This document shows, in pieces, positions 25,611-34,017 of a stretch of DNA of 64,000 nucleotides. The translations under genes and the position numbers were made by a program. The notes beneath the pieces were generated by a model. It ran no database searches, was not told the origin of the DNA, and saw nothing but the letters and a program-made list of their open reading frames with translations. Position 1 is the stretch's first letter. Each line of letters starts with the position of its first letter. Origin of the DNA: Multivorans sp965206765 (GTDB lineage Bacteria; Acidobacteriota; Thermoanaerobaculia; Multivoradales; Multivoraceae); NCBI GenBank assembly GCA_965206765.1, contig OZ242222.1, positions 2,976,001-3,040,000 on the forward strand, in the 5' to 3' direction.

Positions 25611-25635
25611 GTTAACAATAGTCTCGATTGTTGAC
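25611..25635. promoter_or_regulatory. Inverted repeat upstream of the UPF0175/PIN module
   Basis: The arms GTTAACAAT (25611-25619) and ATTGTTGAC (25627-25635) pair at eight of nine positions around a 7-base spacer. They lie about 45 bases before the toxin start on the minus strand, which suits an autoregulatory operator. Confidence 0.5.
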
Positions 25636-25772
25636 GACCGTCCGCTCCGGTCGGAGTGGAGCCGCTTCCCATCGAGGAAGCAGCCCTGAGTTCCGTCCTG
25701 GTCTTCAGAAGCCGAGGCTTGTCCGCCGGTTCCGGCCGACGACCCGAGCCCGAGCGAACGAAGGAGAACCGA

Positions 25773-26285
25773 GTGACGGCAGAGAAGGCGGAGCTACACT
25801 ACCGGCATGGGGATCCCTGCCGGATACTGGAAGAAGCCGGCTTCGGGCCCGGACAGGCCCGTGCCCTGGTCGACCTCATCGCCGACCGGGAGAGCAGGCT
25901 GGTGACGAGCGAAGGCATGACCGCCTACGAGAACGACGTTGCGATCCTCAAGAGCGATCTGGGCGAGCTGAAGGTGAGGATGGCGTCGGTCGAGGGACGC
26001 ATCGATGGCCTCGTCATGGTCGTCGAGGGCCTCCGGCAGGAGGTCAGGGAGAGGAACGACGCGCTCCGGCTCGAGCTGACGGCCAAGTTCGAGGCCCTGG
26101 AGGCACGCGTCGACCGCCGCATGAGCGCCCTGGACGGCCGCATGGGCAGCCTGGAGGGCAAGATGGACGGCGTGCAAGGCGAACTCAGGACGCTGAAGTG
26201 GATGCTCGGCATCCTCGTCGGCCTCGCGGCGGCCCTTGGCGCGCCGGTCGCGGCCGCCCTGGTTCGGCTCGCCTTCTTCGCGTAG
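25773..26285 (+). CDS. Coiled-coil protein with C-terminal membrane anchor
   Basis: GTG 25773 follows AAGGAG at ideal spacing and gives 170 residues. The first 40 residues contain CRILEEAGFGPGQARALVDL, then a long heptad-rich helix (DVAILKSDLGELKVRM through RRMSALDGRMGSLEGKM) and a hydrophobic end (GILVGLAAALGAPVAAALV). This layout resembles DUF1640-type coiled-coil membrane proteins, often found near toxin-antitoxin genes. Function unknown. It stands alone between the PIN module and the end of the long minus-strand operon. Confidence 0.7.
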   Translation: MTAEKAELHYRHGDPCRILEEAGFGPGQARALVDLIADRESRLVTSEGMTAYENDVAILKSDLGELKVRMASVEGRIDGLVMVVEGLRQEVRERNDALRLELTAKFEALEARVDRRMSALDGRMGSLEGKMDGVQGELRTLKWMLGILVGLAAALGAPVAAALVRLAFFA

Positions 26286-26313
26286 TTTCCCGCTTCGCGC
26301 GCCGGCCGCACTC

Positions 26314-29217
26314 CTACCAGGGCATCGTCCGCCCGCTGTACTCCCTCCCCACCTCCGCCGCATCCTCCCTACGACCCGCGCCGATCATCACGCCGCGGTC
26401 GATCTGCCCCACCACGTTCTCCGGCAGCACGTTGTCCAGGAAGAACATCCCCCGCTCCTTCGTCAACTCCAGCACCATCTCGCCGGCGGCGACGACTTCA
26501 GGCGGAAGCGGCGGGTCGGCGCGGCCTTCGAGGTGGCCGTAGGAGAGGCCCAGGTCGCGGGGGCCGTGTTCGGCGAAGGCCAGACCGGGGACGGAGAGGG
26601 TTTCGGCGGCTCGGTCGAGGGCCTGCTGGTCTTCGAGCTTGACGCCGAGCATGATCTCGCCTTCGGGATTGAGGGGCCAGACGTCGGCTTTCTGGAGGTA
26701 CTCCTGGGCGCTCAGGCCCCAGACCCAGGCGGCGAAGGTGTGGCTGCCCCAGCCGCGGAGGCCAACGCCTACGATGTCGATGGCCTGTTTGTGGATCGGG
26801 TAGCGGGCGGCCTGGACGTAGCGCTTGACTCCTTCGGGGTCGCGGGCGCGAGCGAGGTGGACGCCGTGGACGCCCTGGGCGAGGGCCTGCTGGACCATCC
26901 AGCCGCCGGCCGTGACGGTCGCCTCGTCGAGGCCGAGCAGGGGCAGGGAGACGATGACGGTCGGCGTCCGGTGGCCGCTTGGGGTGGGGCCGGCGTCGAC
27001 GAGGCCGCGCATGAACTCGCGGAGCGCCGCGAAGTCGAGCGCCACGTGTTCCACGTTGTAGATGATGTAGTCGCCCCAGGTGCTTGCCATGCGCATGCCT
27101 TCTTCGTAGCCGCCGGTGGAGGCGTCGTAGTAGATGGGCTGAGCCCGTTCGAGGAGCTCGATGGACTTGTTGATCCTCCTGGGCTGGTAGTCGGACACGG
27201 CGCGGGCCGCGTCGAAGCCCTTGCCGAAGCCGGGGGACGAGGTGGTCTGGCGGTAGGTCGGGAGAAGCCGGAGTTCGGTTGCGGAGCGGAGGTCGCCCCA
27301 GAGGGTCAGGTGGCGGCCGGCGGCGGTGTGGACGACGCCCCAGTCGTCGCCGCTGACGACGACGCGGCCGGTGAGGTCGCCGGGGGGGAGAGAGGCCGAC
27401 ACGTCGACCTGGGTCTGGTGGCTGGATACCGAGTAGGAAGTCCCGAGGACCTGCAGTTCCCTGCCGTCTTCGAGGAACTCGGGCAGTCCGGCCGCGTTGC
27501 CGTCGCCGGCGGCGCCGTCGCGGAACAGGGACGCGGTGACGATCGCGGTGCCGTCGCTCTCGAGCGAGCCGGTGACGACGTTGTTGCTGAAGCGCGTGGG
27601 CTGGAGGCCCTCCTTGGTTTCGATGAGCAGGGTGTCTTCGAGGATCGTGTTGTCGGTGACTTCGAGTTCGCTGCGCTGCAGGTAGAAGCCGTTGTTGAGC
27701 GCGGCGACGTTGCCGGTGACCAGGCCGCGGCTCTCCATCGTGATGCGGGTGGCGCCGGAGTTGCGGGACGGGCTCGTGTTGCCGAAGAAGCCGTTGCCGG
27801 TCACTTCGACGAAGAAGTCCTCGGCGCTCGGCATGGGATCGAACGGCCGGTCGTAGCGATGCTCCTGGCCGCCGACGAAGAGGCCGCCGCCATCGTCTCC
27901 GCCATGGTTGGCGACGATGACGTTGTTGCGGACCTTGGCGGAGGACCAGTAGGCGACGAAGAGGCCGCCGCCGTCGTTGTTGTGGAGCGCCTTGTTGCCG
28001 AGGACGACGTTGCCGGTGATCTCGGGGGATGAGTGATTGAAGACGGAGATGCCGCCGCCGTCGCTGCTGCGCATGGGGTCGGCGGCGCCGGCGATGTTGC
28101 CGATGAGGACGTTGCCTGCGATCACGCCGTCGCAGTTGTGGTCGAAGGCGATGCCGGCGCCGCGGCCGGTTTCTGTGGTGTTGGCGAGGATCAGGTTGTT
28201 GCGGATCTCGGGGGCGCCGCCGTTGCGGCAGTAGATGGCGCCGCCGTCGTGGGCGGTTTCGTGGAGGTACTTGGGGGCCCAGTCTTCGGGTGTGAGGGTG
28301 GCGTTCCGGGTGAAGACGTTGTTGGTGAGGACGGGGGATGTGCCGTCGATGAGGATGCCGGCGCCGGGGCCGCGGGTGCGGCCGTTTTGGATTTGGAGGC
28401 CGTCGATGCGCGGGGTCGGAGTGGTGGCGGTGTTGGCGGCGGTGGCGTCAGCGGCGGTGGTGTCAGCGGCGGTGGTGTCAGCGGCGGTGGCGTCAGCGGC
28501 GGTGGTGTCAGCGCCGGTGGTGTCAGCGGCGGTGGTGTCAGCGGCGGTGGTGTCAGCGGCGATGGTGGCGGTGGCGGAGATGAGGACTCGGCCTTCGTTG
28601 CGGGCGTCGAGGATGGTTGGGTGGGCTTGGATGTCGCGGGTCCAGGTGGTGGGGTCGAAGCCGCCGTAGAGGTCGACGGCGGGTTTGAGGGTGAGGTTGT
28701 GGACGTTGTAGGTGCCGGTGGCGATGAGGATGGCGGTGCGCGCTGCGTCGGTGGCGGTGGTGGCGTCGGTGTTGCTGGCGGCGGAGGCGGCGAGGGCGGA
28801 GGCGAGGGCTTGGGTGATGGAGGCGTAGGGGGCGGAGGCGGTGCCGGTGCCTGTGGAGTCGGAGCCGGTGGTGGTGGAAACGTGGAGGATGCGGGCGTAG
28901 GCGTCGAGGTCGACGGGGGTGGTTTGGGGGCCGGCGGCGGCGAGGGTGGGGGTGGCTGTGGTGGTTAGGAGGGTGAGGAGGGAGATGCAGAGGGTGAAGA
29001 GGAGGGGGAGGAGGGCGTTGCGGGGGTGTCGGCGGCGCTGCGCGCCGGTTGGGGGGCAGGTGCTGGTGTTCCCAGGGACGGATGCGGGCAAGATGCCCGC
29101 GTTCCAAGGGACGGATGCGGGCAAGATGCCCGCGTTCCAAGGGGCGGATGCGGGCAGGACGCCCGCGTTCCCAGGGGCAGATGCGGGCGGGATGCCCGCG
29201 TTTCCAGGGTTGTGCAC
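26314..29217 (-). CDS. Secreted right-handed beta-helix protein fused to an HpcH/HpaI aldolase domain
   Basis: From GTG 29217 (GGAGGG seven bases upstream) the protein has 967 residues. The first 55 residues are translated REP units (NAGILPAS repeats), then a signal peptide (NALLPLLFTLCISLLTLL). Residues 100-560 are beta-helix rungs rich in Asn ladders (NNVFTRN, NNLILAN, GNVLIGN, RNNVIVAN), interrupted by an AADTT repeat. The last about 270 residues are an HpcH/HpaI-type barrel (YNVEHVALDF, VSLPLLGLDEATV, MLGVKLEDQQAL, LAFAEHGPRDLGLSYG). The two domains are rarely joined. It is the last gene of the operon that starts with the SSS symporter. A decayed copy of its 3' end lies at 11425. Confidence 0.75.
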   Translation of the reverse strand: MHNPGNAGIPPASAPGNAGVLPASAPWNAGILPASVPWNAGILPASVPGNTSTCPPTGAQRRRHPRNALLPLLFTLCISLLTLLTTTATPTLAAAGPQTTPVDLDAYARILHVSTTTGSDSTGTGTASAPYASITQALASALAASAASNTDATTATDAARTAILIATGTYNVHNLTLKPAVDLYGGFDPTTWTRDIQAHPTILDARNEGRVLISATATIAADTTAADTTAADTTGADTTAADATAADTTAADTTAADATAANTATTPTPRIDGLQIQNGRTRGPGAGILIDGTSPVLTNNVFTRNATLTPEDWAPKYLHETAHDGGAIYCRNGGAPEIRNNLILANTTETGRGAGIAFDHNCDGVIAGNVLIGNIAGAADPMRSSDGGGISVFNHSSPEITGNVVLGNKALHNNDGGGLFVAYWSSAKVRNNVIVANHGGDDGGGLFVGGQEHRYDRPFDPMPSAEDFFVEVTGNGFFGNTSPSRNSGATRITMESRGLVTGNVAALNNGFYLQRSELEVTDNTILEDTLLIETKEGLQPTRFSNNVVTGSLESDGTAIVTASLFRDGAAGDGNAAGLPEFLEDGRELQVLGTSYSVSSHQTQVDVSASLPPGDLTGRVVVSGDDWGVVHTAAGRHLTLWGDLRSATELRLLPTYRQTTSSPGFGKGFDAARAVSDYQPRRINKSIELLERAQPIYYDASTGGYEEGMRMASTWGDYIIYNVEHVALDFAALREFMRGLVDAGPTPSGHRTPTVIVSLPLLGLDEATVTAGGWMVQQALAQGVHGVHLARARDPEGVKRYVQAARYPIHKQAIDIVGVGLRGWGSHTFAAWVWGLSAQEYLQKADVWPLNPEGEIMLGVKLEDQQALDRAAETLSVPGLAFAEHGPRDLGLSYGHLEGRADPPLPPEVVAAGEMVLELTKERGMFFLDNVLPENVVGQIDRGVMIGAGRREDAAEVGREYSGRTMPW
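28435..28561 (-). repeat. 15-bp tandem repeat encoding AADTT
   Basis: About eight copies of a 15-bp unit (plus strand GCGGCGGTGGTGTCA, with few variants) lie in the beta-helix gene and encode a Thr/Ala/Asp-rich linker. The length is a multiple of three per unit, so slippage changes linker length without breaking the frame. Confidence 0.85.
29071..29215. repeat. Four tandem REP-like palindromic units
   Basis: Four units of about 36 bases each contain a palindrome with arms GCGGGCA and TGCCCGC followed by GTTCCAAGGG or GTTCCCAGGG. They lie between the start codon and the signal peptide of the beta-helix gene and are translated as NAGxxPAS repeats. Confidence 0.85.
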
Positions 29218-29221
29218 GCTT

Positions 29222-32083
29222 CTACCCTCCTTCCACGAATTGCATGGCATACAGCTTCGCTCCGCGCATGCGGAGCACCACCTGCACCGTCCGCCCCGCC
29301 AGCGGGGACAGATCGGCGCCGGTCTCGAGCCAGTCGACTTCCTTGGCGATGAAGTCGCCGTTGATGTAGACGCAGTCGTCGACGGTGTAGCCCTCGATGT
29401 CTTGGCCCTGTTCGTCCAGGAAGCCGACCTGGACGTAGCCGACGGCGTCGGTGTCGACGTTGAGTTGCAGGCGGTCGCCGGTGAACACAAGGGCTCGGGT
29501 GATGACGGTCGTGTCGTGGCCGTAGGGACTGTCGAGGGATATGAACCCGTCGAGGCGCTGGACGAGCCGGTAGACGCCGCGGCCGTCGGGGTCTTCGGTG
29601 TGGGGCGAGTGGTAGTGGGTCTCGCCGAAGTAGTACTGCCAGAGCTCCTCGCCGCGGCGGATCATGCCGTGGCCGATGTAGGCGGTGACCACGTCGCGCC
29701 CCTGGTGGCGGCCTATCCCTACGTAGGCCGGCTCGGGGTGGCGCTTCCAGTCGAGCCCGTTCCGGCTGACGGCGATCTGGGATTCGAGCGGGCCCGAGCC
29801 GAGGCCGCGCTCTTCGAGGCCCAACACCGTGCGCGCCTCCGGTCCGTCGCCGTAGTAGTGGAAGTAGCCCACCGGGAAGGCGACGTAGGCGTCCGGGGCA
29901 TAGGGATACTTCATCGCCTTGGTGAGATAGAAGTCCACGCCCACCGGGTCCTCGGGGGTCGGATCGAGGAGGTGCGGGTACTCCATGCCGAAGCCGCCCG
30001 GCGTCAGCGGACCGTTGTCCACCCACCAGGGCAGCGGGTCGCGGAGCGGGTACTCGGCGCGGAGGTCGAGGTACTCCTGCTGCGTCAGCGCCGTGAACGG
30101 TTGGGTCACGCGCAGGTCCTCGTGCTCCGTGACCACCGAACTGCGCTGCGTCACGCCTCCCGGCGTGTGGAAGATGCCGGAGCGGTGGTAGGCCATGTAG
30201 ACCTGCCGCTGGTCGTCGTAGTAGGTGCTGCTCTGGGTGCCGGAGCGGAAGGGCAAGATGATGTTGCGCCGCCGCGTCCAGTTGTAGCCGTCTGCCGACG
30301 TGTAGAGGTAGATGCCGCGCCGCTGGTAGTCCGTGAAGTACTTCCACCGCTCGTCGGGTTGGCCCTGCGGGTCCCAGAAGGGAGTGCCGAGGCCGCCGAC
30401 CATGTCGGGGATGACGATGTTGCGGTGGCCGTTGATCTCGCCGCGCCCCTGGTCGGGCCGGTCGAAGTGAACCCCGTCGGTCGAGGTGTAGACCGCGAGG
30501 TGGTCCTCCTCCCTCGAGTTGTAGATGCGGATGACGCCGTCGTCGCCCTCGACGATGGTCAGGTGCTTGCGGAACGTGCCCTTGATGTTGTCGATCACGC
30601 GCTCGGCGCGCCGCGGCGGGTTGACGGTGAACTTCGCGTCGCCTGTGTCGGCGAGGAGGGCGTCGTCGATGAAGACGTGCTTGCGGGTGCCGAGCTCGAG
30701 GGGGTTTGTGGAGTCATCGCCGAAGAGGAGCGGCGGGCCCTGGGAGAGTTCGACAGGTGTGGGCTGGGTTGCGAAGGTCGCGGGTGGGTTGAAGTCGTCG
30801 GTGTAGACGAGGCCGCGGCTGACCCGGAACTCGTCGAGCATGCCGGTGAGGGGGCGGGCGAAGAGGCCGTCGCTCGCGAGGGTGAAGTAGGCCTCTTCGC
30901 CTTCGGGAAGCGCGGCGAGCGCGGTCTGCGGTGGTTGGGGTTGGAGGGCGCCGTCGAGGTAGTGGCGTAGCTGGTTGGCTGCGGCGTCGTAGGTGAAGGC
31001 GTAGTGCCGCCAGGCGGGGGCGGACGTGGCGTCGGTGGCGGTGGAGGTGATGGGGATGGTGGGGATGGTGGGGATGGTGGAGGTGGTGGGGATGGTGGGG
31101 ATGGTGGGGGTGGAGGTGGGGATCTCGACGGACGCGCCGGTGGGCTGGTTGACGAGGACGAAGTGGGAGCGGTCGGCCGACCAAGCGAGCTGGGTGACGA
31201 TGTCGTTCTCGCCGCGGGGGCCGGTGCCGAGTTCGAAGATGACGGCTTCGCCGTCGGCGTCGGCGTCGGCGGCTGCGGCGGCCGGCGCGTCCCCCGGGGA
31301 ATGCCAGAACTCGACGGTCCAGTCGAAGTCGCCGAGGTTGAGGGAGGAGGTCGTCGGGTTCTTGTGGCCGACCTGCTTGCGGAGGTGGTTCTCGCCGGAG
31401 GTCATGAGGGCCGCGTAGGTCGCGGTGAACCAGCTCAGGGGCTCTACGGTTCGGCCTTCGGGCGGTGGCAGACGGGCGAGACCGAACTCGCCGGGCTTCT
31501 CTTCGGCCGGGGGCACCTCGAGAGGCGGGTGGAGCGGGGCGAGGAGGAGGGCGTTGCCGTAGTGGCCGGGGGCGACCCGGGCGCCGAGGCCGAGGGAGAG
31601 GACCATGTCGTTGTCCGACATGTCGTCGAGGGTGTGGCTGGGGTAGAGGCCGGCGGGCTCGTCGAAGAGCCAGAGGGCGGTGGTTTGGAGGGCGGGGGTG
31701 GGGGTGGCGGTGGTGTCGGTGGTGGTGTCGGGGGATGGGGCGCAGGCGCTGAGGAAAGTTAGGGCGAAGAGGAGGGCCGTGGGGGTTGCAGTAGAGAGCA
31801 CCGCCCACACCGGGGTGTATCTCTGGGTGCGCGGGCCTGCCATCCGTGCGCCCGCTGACGGGCGCACGGACTGGTTCGCGGGTGGCGCGGAGCGCGCCAC
31901 CCGGGTTCTGGCCCCGCTTTCGGGCGAAGCCGCGAAGCGGCGAAGCCCGGACAACACGGCCGCCGGCCAAAGGCCGGCGACGTTCTCTCCGCCGCCTGCG
32001 GCGGCAGCGGGCGAGACGCCCGCGTGCCCAGGGGCGGATGCGGGCGGGACGCCCGCGTTCCCAGGAATACGGCCCATGCTCAT
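29222..32083 (-). CDS. LamG-like and glycosidase-type beta-propeller lipoprotein
   Basis: ATG 32083 has AAGGAGG four bases upstream and overlaps the PhoD stop (ATGA), giving 953 residues. Residues 5-80 come from REP-type repeats; a second ATG at 31843 (residue 81) starts right before the signal core, and the lipobox LSAC ends at Cys114. Residues 125-410 are a LamG/concanavalin-like domain (LWLFDEPAGLYPSHTLDD, FDWTVEFWHS, WRHYAFTYDAAANQLRHYLDG). Residues 430-950 look like a GH32/GH43-type propeller (IRIYNSREEDHLAVYTSTDG, FWDPQGQPDERWKYF, SRNGLDWKRHPEPAYVGIG) with a beta C-terminus. Carbohydrate binding and cleavage is likely; the substrate is not apparent. Confidence 0.75.
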   Translation of the reverse strand: MSMGRIPGNAGVPPASAPGHAGVSPAAAAGGGENVAGLWPAAVLSGLRRFAASPESGARTRVARSAPPANQSVRPSAGARMAGPRTQRYTPVWAVLSTATPTALLFALTFLSACAPSPDTTTDTTATPTPALQTTALWLFDEPAGLYPSHTLDDMSDNDMVLSLGLGARVAPGHYGNALLLAPLHPPLEVPPAEEKPGEFGLARLPPPEGRTVEPLSWFTATYAALMTSGENHLRKQVGHKNPTTSSLNLGDFDWTVEFWHSPGDAPAAAAADADADGEAVIFELGTGPRGENDIVTQLAWSADRSHFVLVNQPTGASVEIPTSTPTIPTIPTTSTIPTIPTIPITSTATDATSAPAWRHYAFTYDAAANQLRHYLDGALQPQPPQTALAALPEGEEAYFTLASDGLFARPLTGMLDEFRVSRGLVYTDDFNPPATFATQPTPVELSQGPPLLFGDDSTNPLELGTRKHVFIDDALLADTGDAKFTVNPPRRAERVIDNIKGTFRKHLTIVEGDDGVIRIYNSREEDHLAVYTSTDGVHFDRPDQGRGEINGHRNIVIPDMVGGLGTPFWDPQGQPDERWKYFTDYQRRGIYLYTSADGYNWTRRRNIILPFRSGTQSSTYYDDQRQVYMAYHRSGIFHTPGGVTQRSSVVTEHEDLRVTQPFTALTQQEYLDLRAEYPLRDPLPWWVDNGPLTPGGFGMEYPHLLDPTPEDPVGVDFYLTKAMKYPYAPDAYVAFPVGYFHYYGDGPEARTVLGLEERGLGSGPLESQIAVSRNGLDWKRHPEPAYVGIGRHQGRDVVTAYIGHGMIRRGEELWQYYFGETHYHSPHTEDPDGRGVYRLVQRLDGFISLDSPYGHDTTVITRALVFTGDRLQLNVDTDAVGYVQVGFLDEQGQDIEGYTVDDCVYINGDFIAKEVDWLETGADLSPLAGRTVQVVLRMRGAKLYAMQFVEGG
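31047..31120 (-). repeat. Degenerate 9-bp repeat in the LamG domain gene
   Basis: Plus-strand GGGATGGTG units repeat about eight times and encode a Thr-Ile-Pro linker (TIPTIPTTSTIPTIPT). The block sits in a loop of the LamG domain. Confidence 0.75.
31841..31908. repeat. Composite palindromic element, second type, copy 1
   Basis: The element has two hairpins, CCGTGCGCCCG/CGGGCGCACGG and GGGTGGCGCG/CGCGCCACCC. The same arrangement recurs at 33889-33957, both times beside a REP-like unit and inside the 5' part of an exported-protein gene. Confidence 0.75.
32006..32064. repeat. Two REP-like units in the LamG lipoprotein 5' region
   Basis: Two palindromes with GCGGGC arms and the trailing CCCAGG block lie directly after the start codon and are translated as NAGVPPAS and HAGVSPAA. 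Confidence 0.8.
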
Positions 32084-34017
32084 GGTGCCTCCTTGTTGGC
32101 GACGGCGAGGTCGGCGTGCGGGATCACCAACGTCTCGATGAGCTCGTCGTCGATCGAGTGGATCTGGTACGTCGCCTGCGGATTCTCGCGTGCGGTGTCG
32201 AATGTCAGCAGTCCGAAGGAGTCCTTCAGGTTGTAGCTGAAGAGGGCGCCCGGCGCCTTGGGGTGGGTGTGCATGTTCGTCAACTGGCCGCTCAGGAGGT
32301 CGTGGAAGGCGTAGCCGCTTGCTCGCTCGAGCGCCCAGGCTTCGGAGCGGTGGCGGTCGGAGGAGAGGAGGACGACGCCGGGGATGTCGTTCGCTTCGAT
32401 GAAGCGGAAGATCTCCTCGCGCTCCTCGGGGAAGCCGAACCAGGTGTCGCGGCTGCCGGGTTTGGCGCCGTCGGCCCAGGCCACGGGGCTCGCGATCACC
32501 TTGAAGGTGGCCTCGGAAGCAAGGAGCGACTCGAGCAGCCAGGCCTTCTGCACCGGGCCCAGCATGGTGGGCTTTTCGGCGAAGGGGTTGGTCCGGTAGG
32601 TGCGGCCATCGAGCAGCAAAAAGTCCACGTCGCCGAGGGAGAACCCGAACCAGACGCCCGGGTGGGACTCCGACCCGTAGGCCGGGTTGTTCCAGTTGCG
32701 GCGGAACAGGTCGACCATCGGCTGCTTCCACGCCGGCCGGTCGACGTAGGGGCCCAGCCAGATGTCGTCGACGGCCGCGTCGTGGTCGTCCCAGATCGCG
32801 TAGACGGGGGTCCCGCTCACGAGGCGCCGAAACTCGGGGCGCGACTGGCGCTGGTAGTAGGTGTAGTCGTGGAACGGGCCGGGCGGCTCAGGCAGGTCGA
32901 TGTAGACGTTGTCGCCGAGCGTGAGAAACGCTTGCGGGGTGTGGCCGGCGATCGTGTCCCACATGCGCTCGTTGTCCGGCGTGTAGCCCGCGCAGCCGCC
33001 GAAGGCGACGACGAAGGTTCCGGGGGCGCCGGCGGGCGGCGAGGTGCGGAGCGTGTAGGTCGGCGGGTTCGGCGGCTGGGGCGGCGTGTTCGCCTCGACG
33101 AGCACCTGGTAGCTGTAGGTCGTGCCGGGCGAGAGGCCTTCAAGCGTTGCTGTGCCCGTGAAGTCGCGGTCCGCGCTGGTGGCGCCGGAGGCGGTGTGGC
33201 GCTCGCCGTCGGCTGTCGCCACCACTTCGAACGGCGTCTCGACGGCGGTGCGGATCCAGACCCGGGCGCTGGTGTCGGTGACGGCGCCCAGCATGGGGCC
33301 GTGGATGATGGCGTTCTTCGGGAGCGCCGCGCGCGCAGCGAAGTCCTCGGTCGCGGCAAGCGGTGCGAGCAGTTCGCGCGGGCCGGCGAGAAAGCGGCTG
33401 AAGGGCATGCCGGCGTCGAGGGCGGCGGACATCGCTTGCCCGGCCTCGGCGATCTGGTTGAGCTGAGTCATGGCCACCGTCTTGATGAACCACGATTCGG
33501 CGTCAGCGCGGTCCTCGGCGAGCCGGGCGTCGGCAAGTTCGATGGCCCGCTCGGGGTTGCCGTCGAGGATTTCGAGGAGTTGCCGTTGTCCGCGGCGCTT
33601 GTAGTAGAGGTTCGCCGCTCGCTCCGCGAACATGCGGCGGCTCCACTCGTTCTCGCTGCCGTAGTAGGGGTGCGGTGAGTCGCCTTCGTAGGCATCGGAT
33701 GGGCCGAACTCGCCGAAGTTCTCGCCGCCGGGGTTGCCGGCTTCGCGAGCTTCGAGCTCGGCGGCACGGTCGGCGACGGGCGCGGCGCAGGCGATGGCTG
33801 AGGCGATCGCGATCGAGAAAAAGGCCAACCGTGTGACGCTCGCTGCAGACCGGTGCTGCGCACCGGATGCGGGCAAGATGCCCGCGTGCCATCCGTGCGC
33901 CCGATGACGGGCGCACGGAGTGGGTCGCGGGTGGCGCGGATCGCGCCACCCGGGTTCCCAGGGGGCCGGACGCCGATGCACCCGGTGGGCGGAATCAGCG
34001 GTCGACGAATGCGCCAT
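32080..34017 (-). CDS. PhoD-like phosphodiesterase/alkaline phosphatase D
   Basis: The frame has 645 residues from ATG 34017, but the first 55 are translated repeat elements (HAGILPASGAQ); the signal peptide follows (TRLAFFSIAIASAIACAAP). Residues about 215-310 form the PhoD N-terminal fibronectin-like domain (GPMLGAVTDTSARVWIRTA, YSYQVLVEA). The metallophosphatase core has VVAFGGCAGY, FLTLGDNVYID, YAIWDDHDAAVDD, LLLDGRTYRTNP and LLSSDRHRSEAW, covering the metal-binding Asp, Asn and His positions. The start overlaps the enolase-family gene by 23 bases, and the stop overlaps the LamG gene. Likely exported phosphatase in a polymer-degradation operon. Confidence 0.85.
   Translation of the reverse strand: MAHSSTADSAHRVHRRPAPWEPGWRDPRHPRPTPCARHRAHGWHAGILPASGAQHRSAASVTRLAFFSIAIASAIACAAPVADRAAELEAREAGNPGGENFGEFGPSDAYEGDSPHPYYGSENEWSRRMFAERAANLYYKRRGQRQLLEILDGNPERAIELADARLAEDRADAESWFIKTVAMTQLNQIAEAGQAMSAALDAGMPFSRFLAGPRELLAPLAATEDFAARAALPKNAIIHGPMLGAVTDTSARVWIRTAVETPFEVVATADGERHTASGATSADRDFTGTATLEGLSPGTTYSYQVLVEANTPPQPPNPPTYTLRTSPPAGAPGTFVVAFGGCAGYTPDNERMWDTIAGHTPQAFLTLGDNVYIDLPEPPGPFHDYTYYQRQSRPEFRRLVSGTPVYAIWDDHDAAVDDIWLGPYVDRPAWKQPMVDLFRRNWNNPAYGSESHPGVWFGFSLGDVDFLLLDGRTYRTNPFAEKPTMLGPVQKAWLLESLLASEATFKVIASPVAWADGAKPGSRDTWFGFPEEREEIFRFIEANDIPGVVLLSSDRHRSEAWALERASGYAFHDLLSGQLTNMHTHPKAPGALFSYNLKDSFGLLTFDTARENPQATYQIHSIDDELIETLVIPHADLAVANKEAP
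33862..33957. repeat. REP-like unit plus composite element, copy 2
   Basis: One GCGGGCA/TGCCCGC palindrome (33862-33888) is followed by the two-hairpin element also seen at 31841. Both are translated as the N-terminal extension of the PhoD-like protein. Confidence 0.75.

Noticed and set aside
28033..28968. A long Gly/Val-rich plus-strand frame opposite the beta-helix gene
   Set aside because: It is the antisense reading of a repetitive, GC-rich gene. Its Gly-Gly-Val-Ser repeats mirror the AADTT repeat, and it has no ribosome-binding site or domain.
28435..29215. CRISPR-like appearance of short regular repeats
   Set aside because: The 15-bp and about 36-bp units are contiguous, without unique spacers, and no cas gene is nearby.
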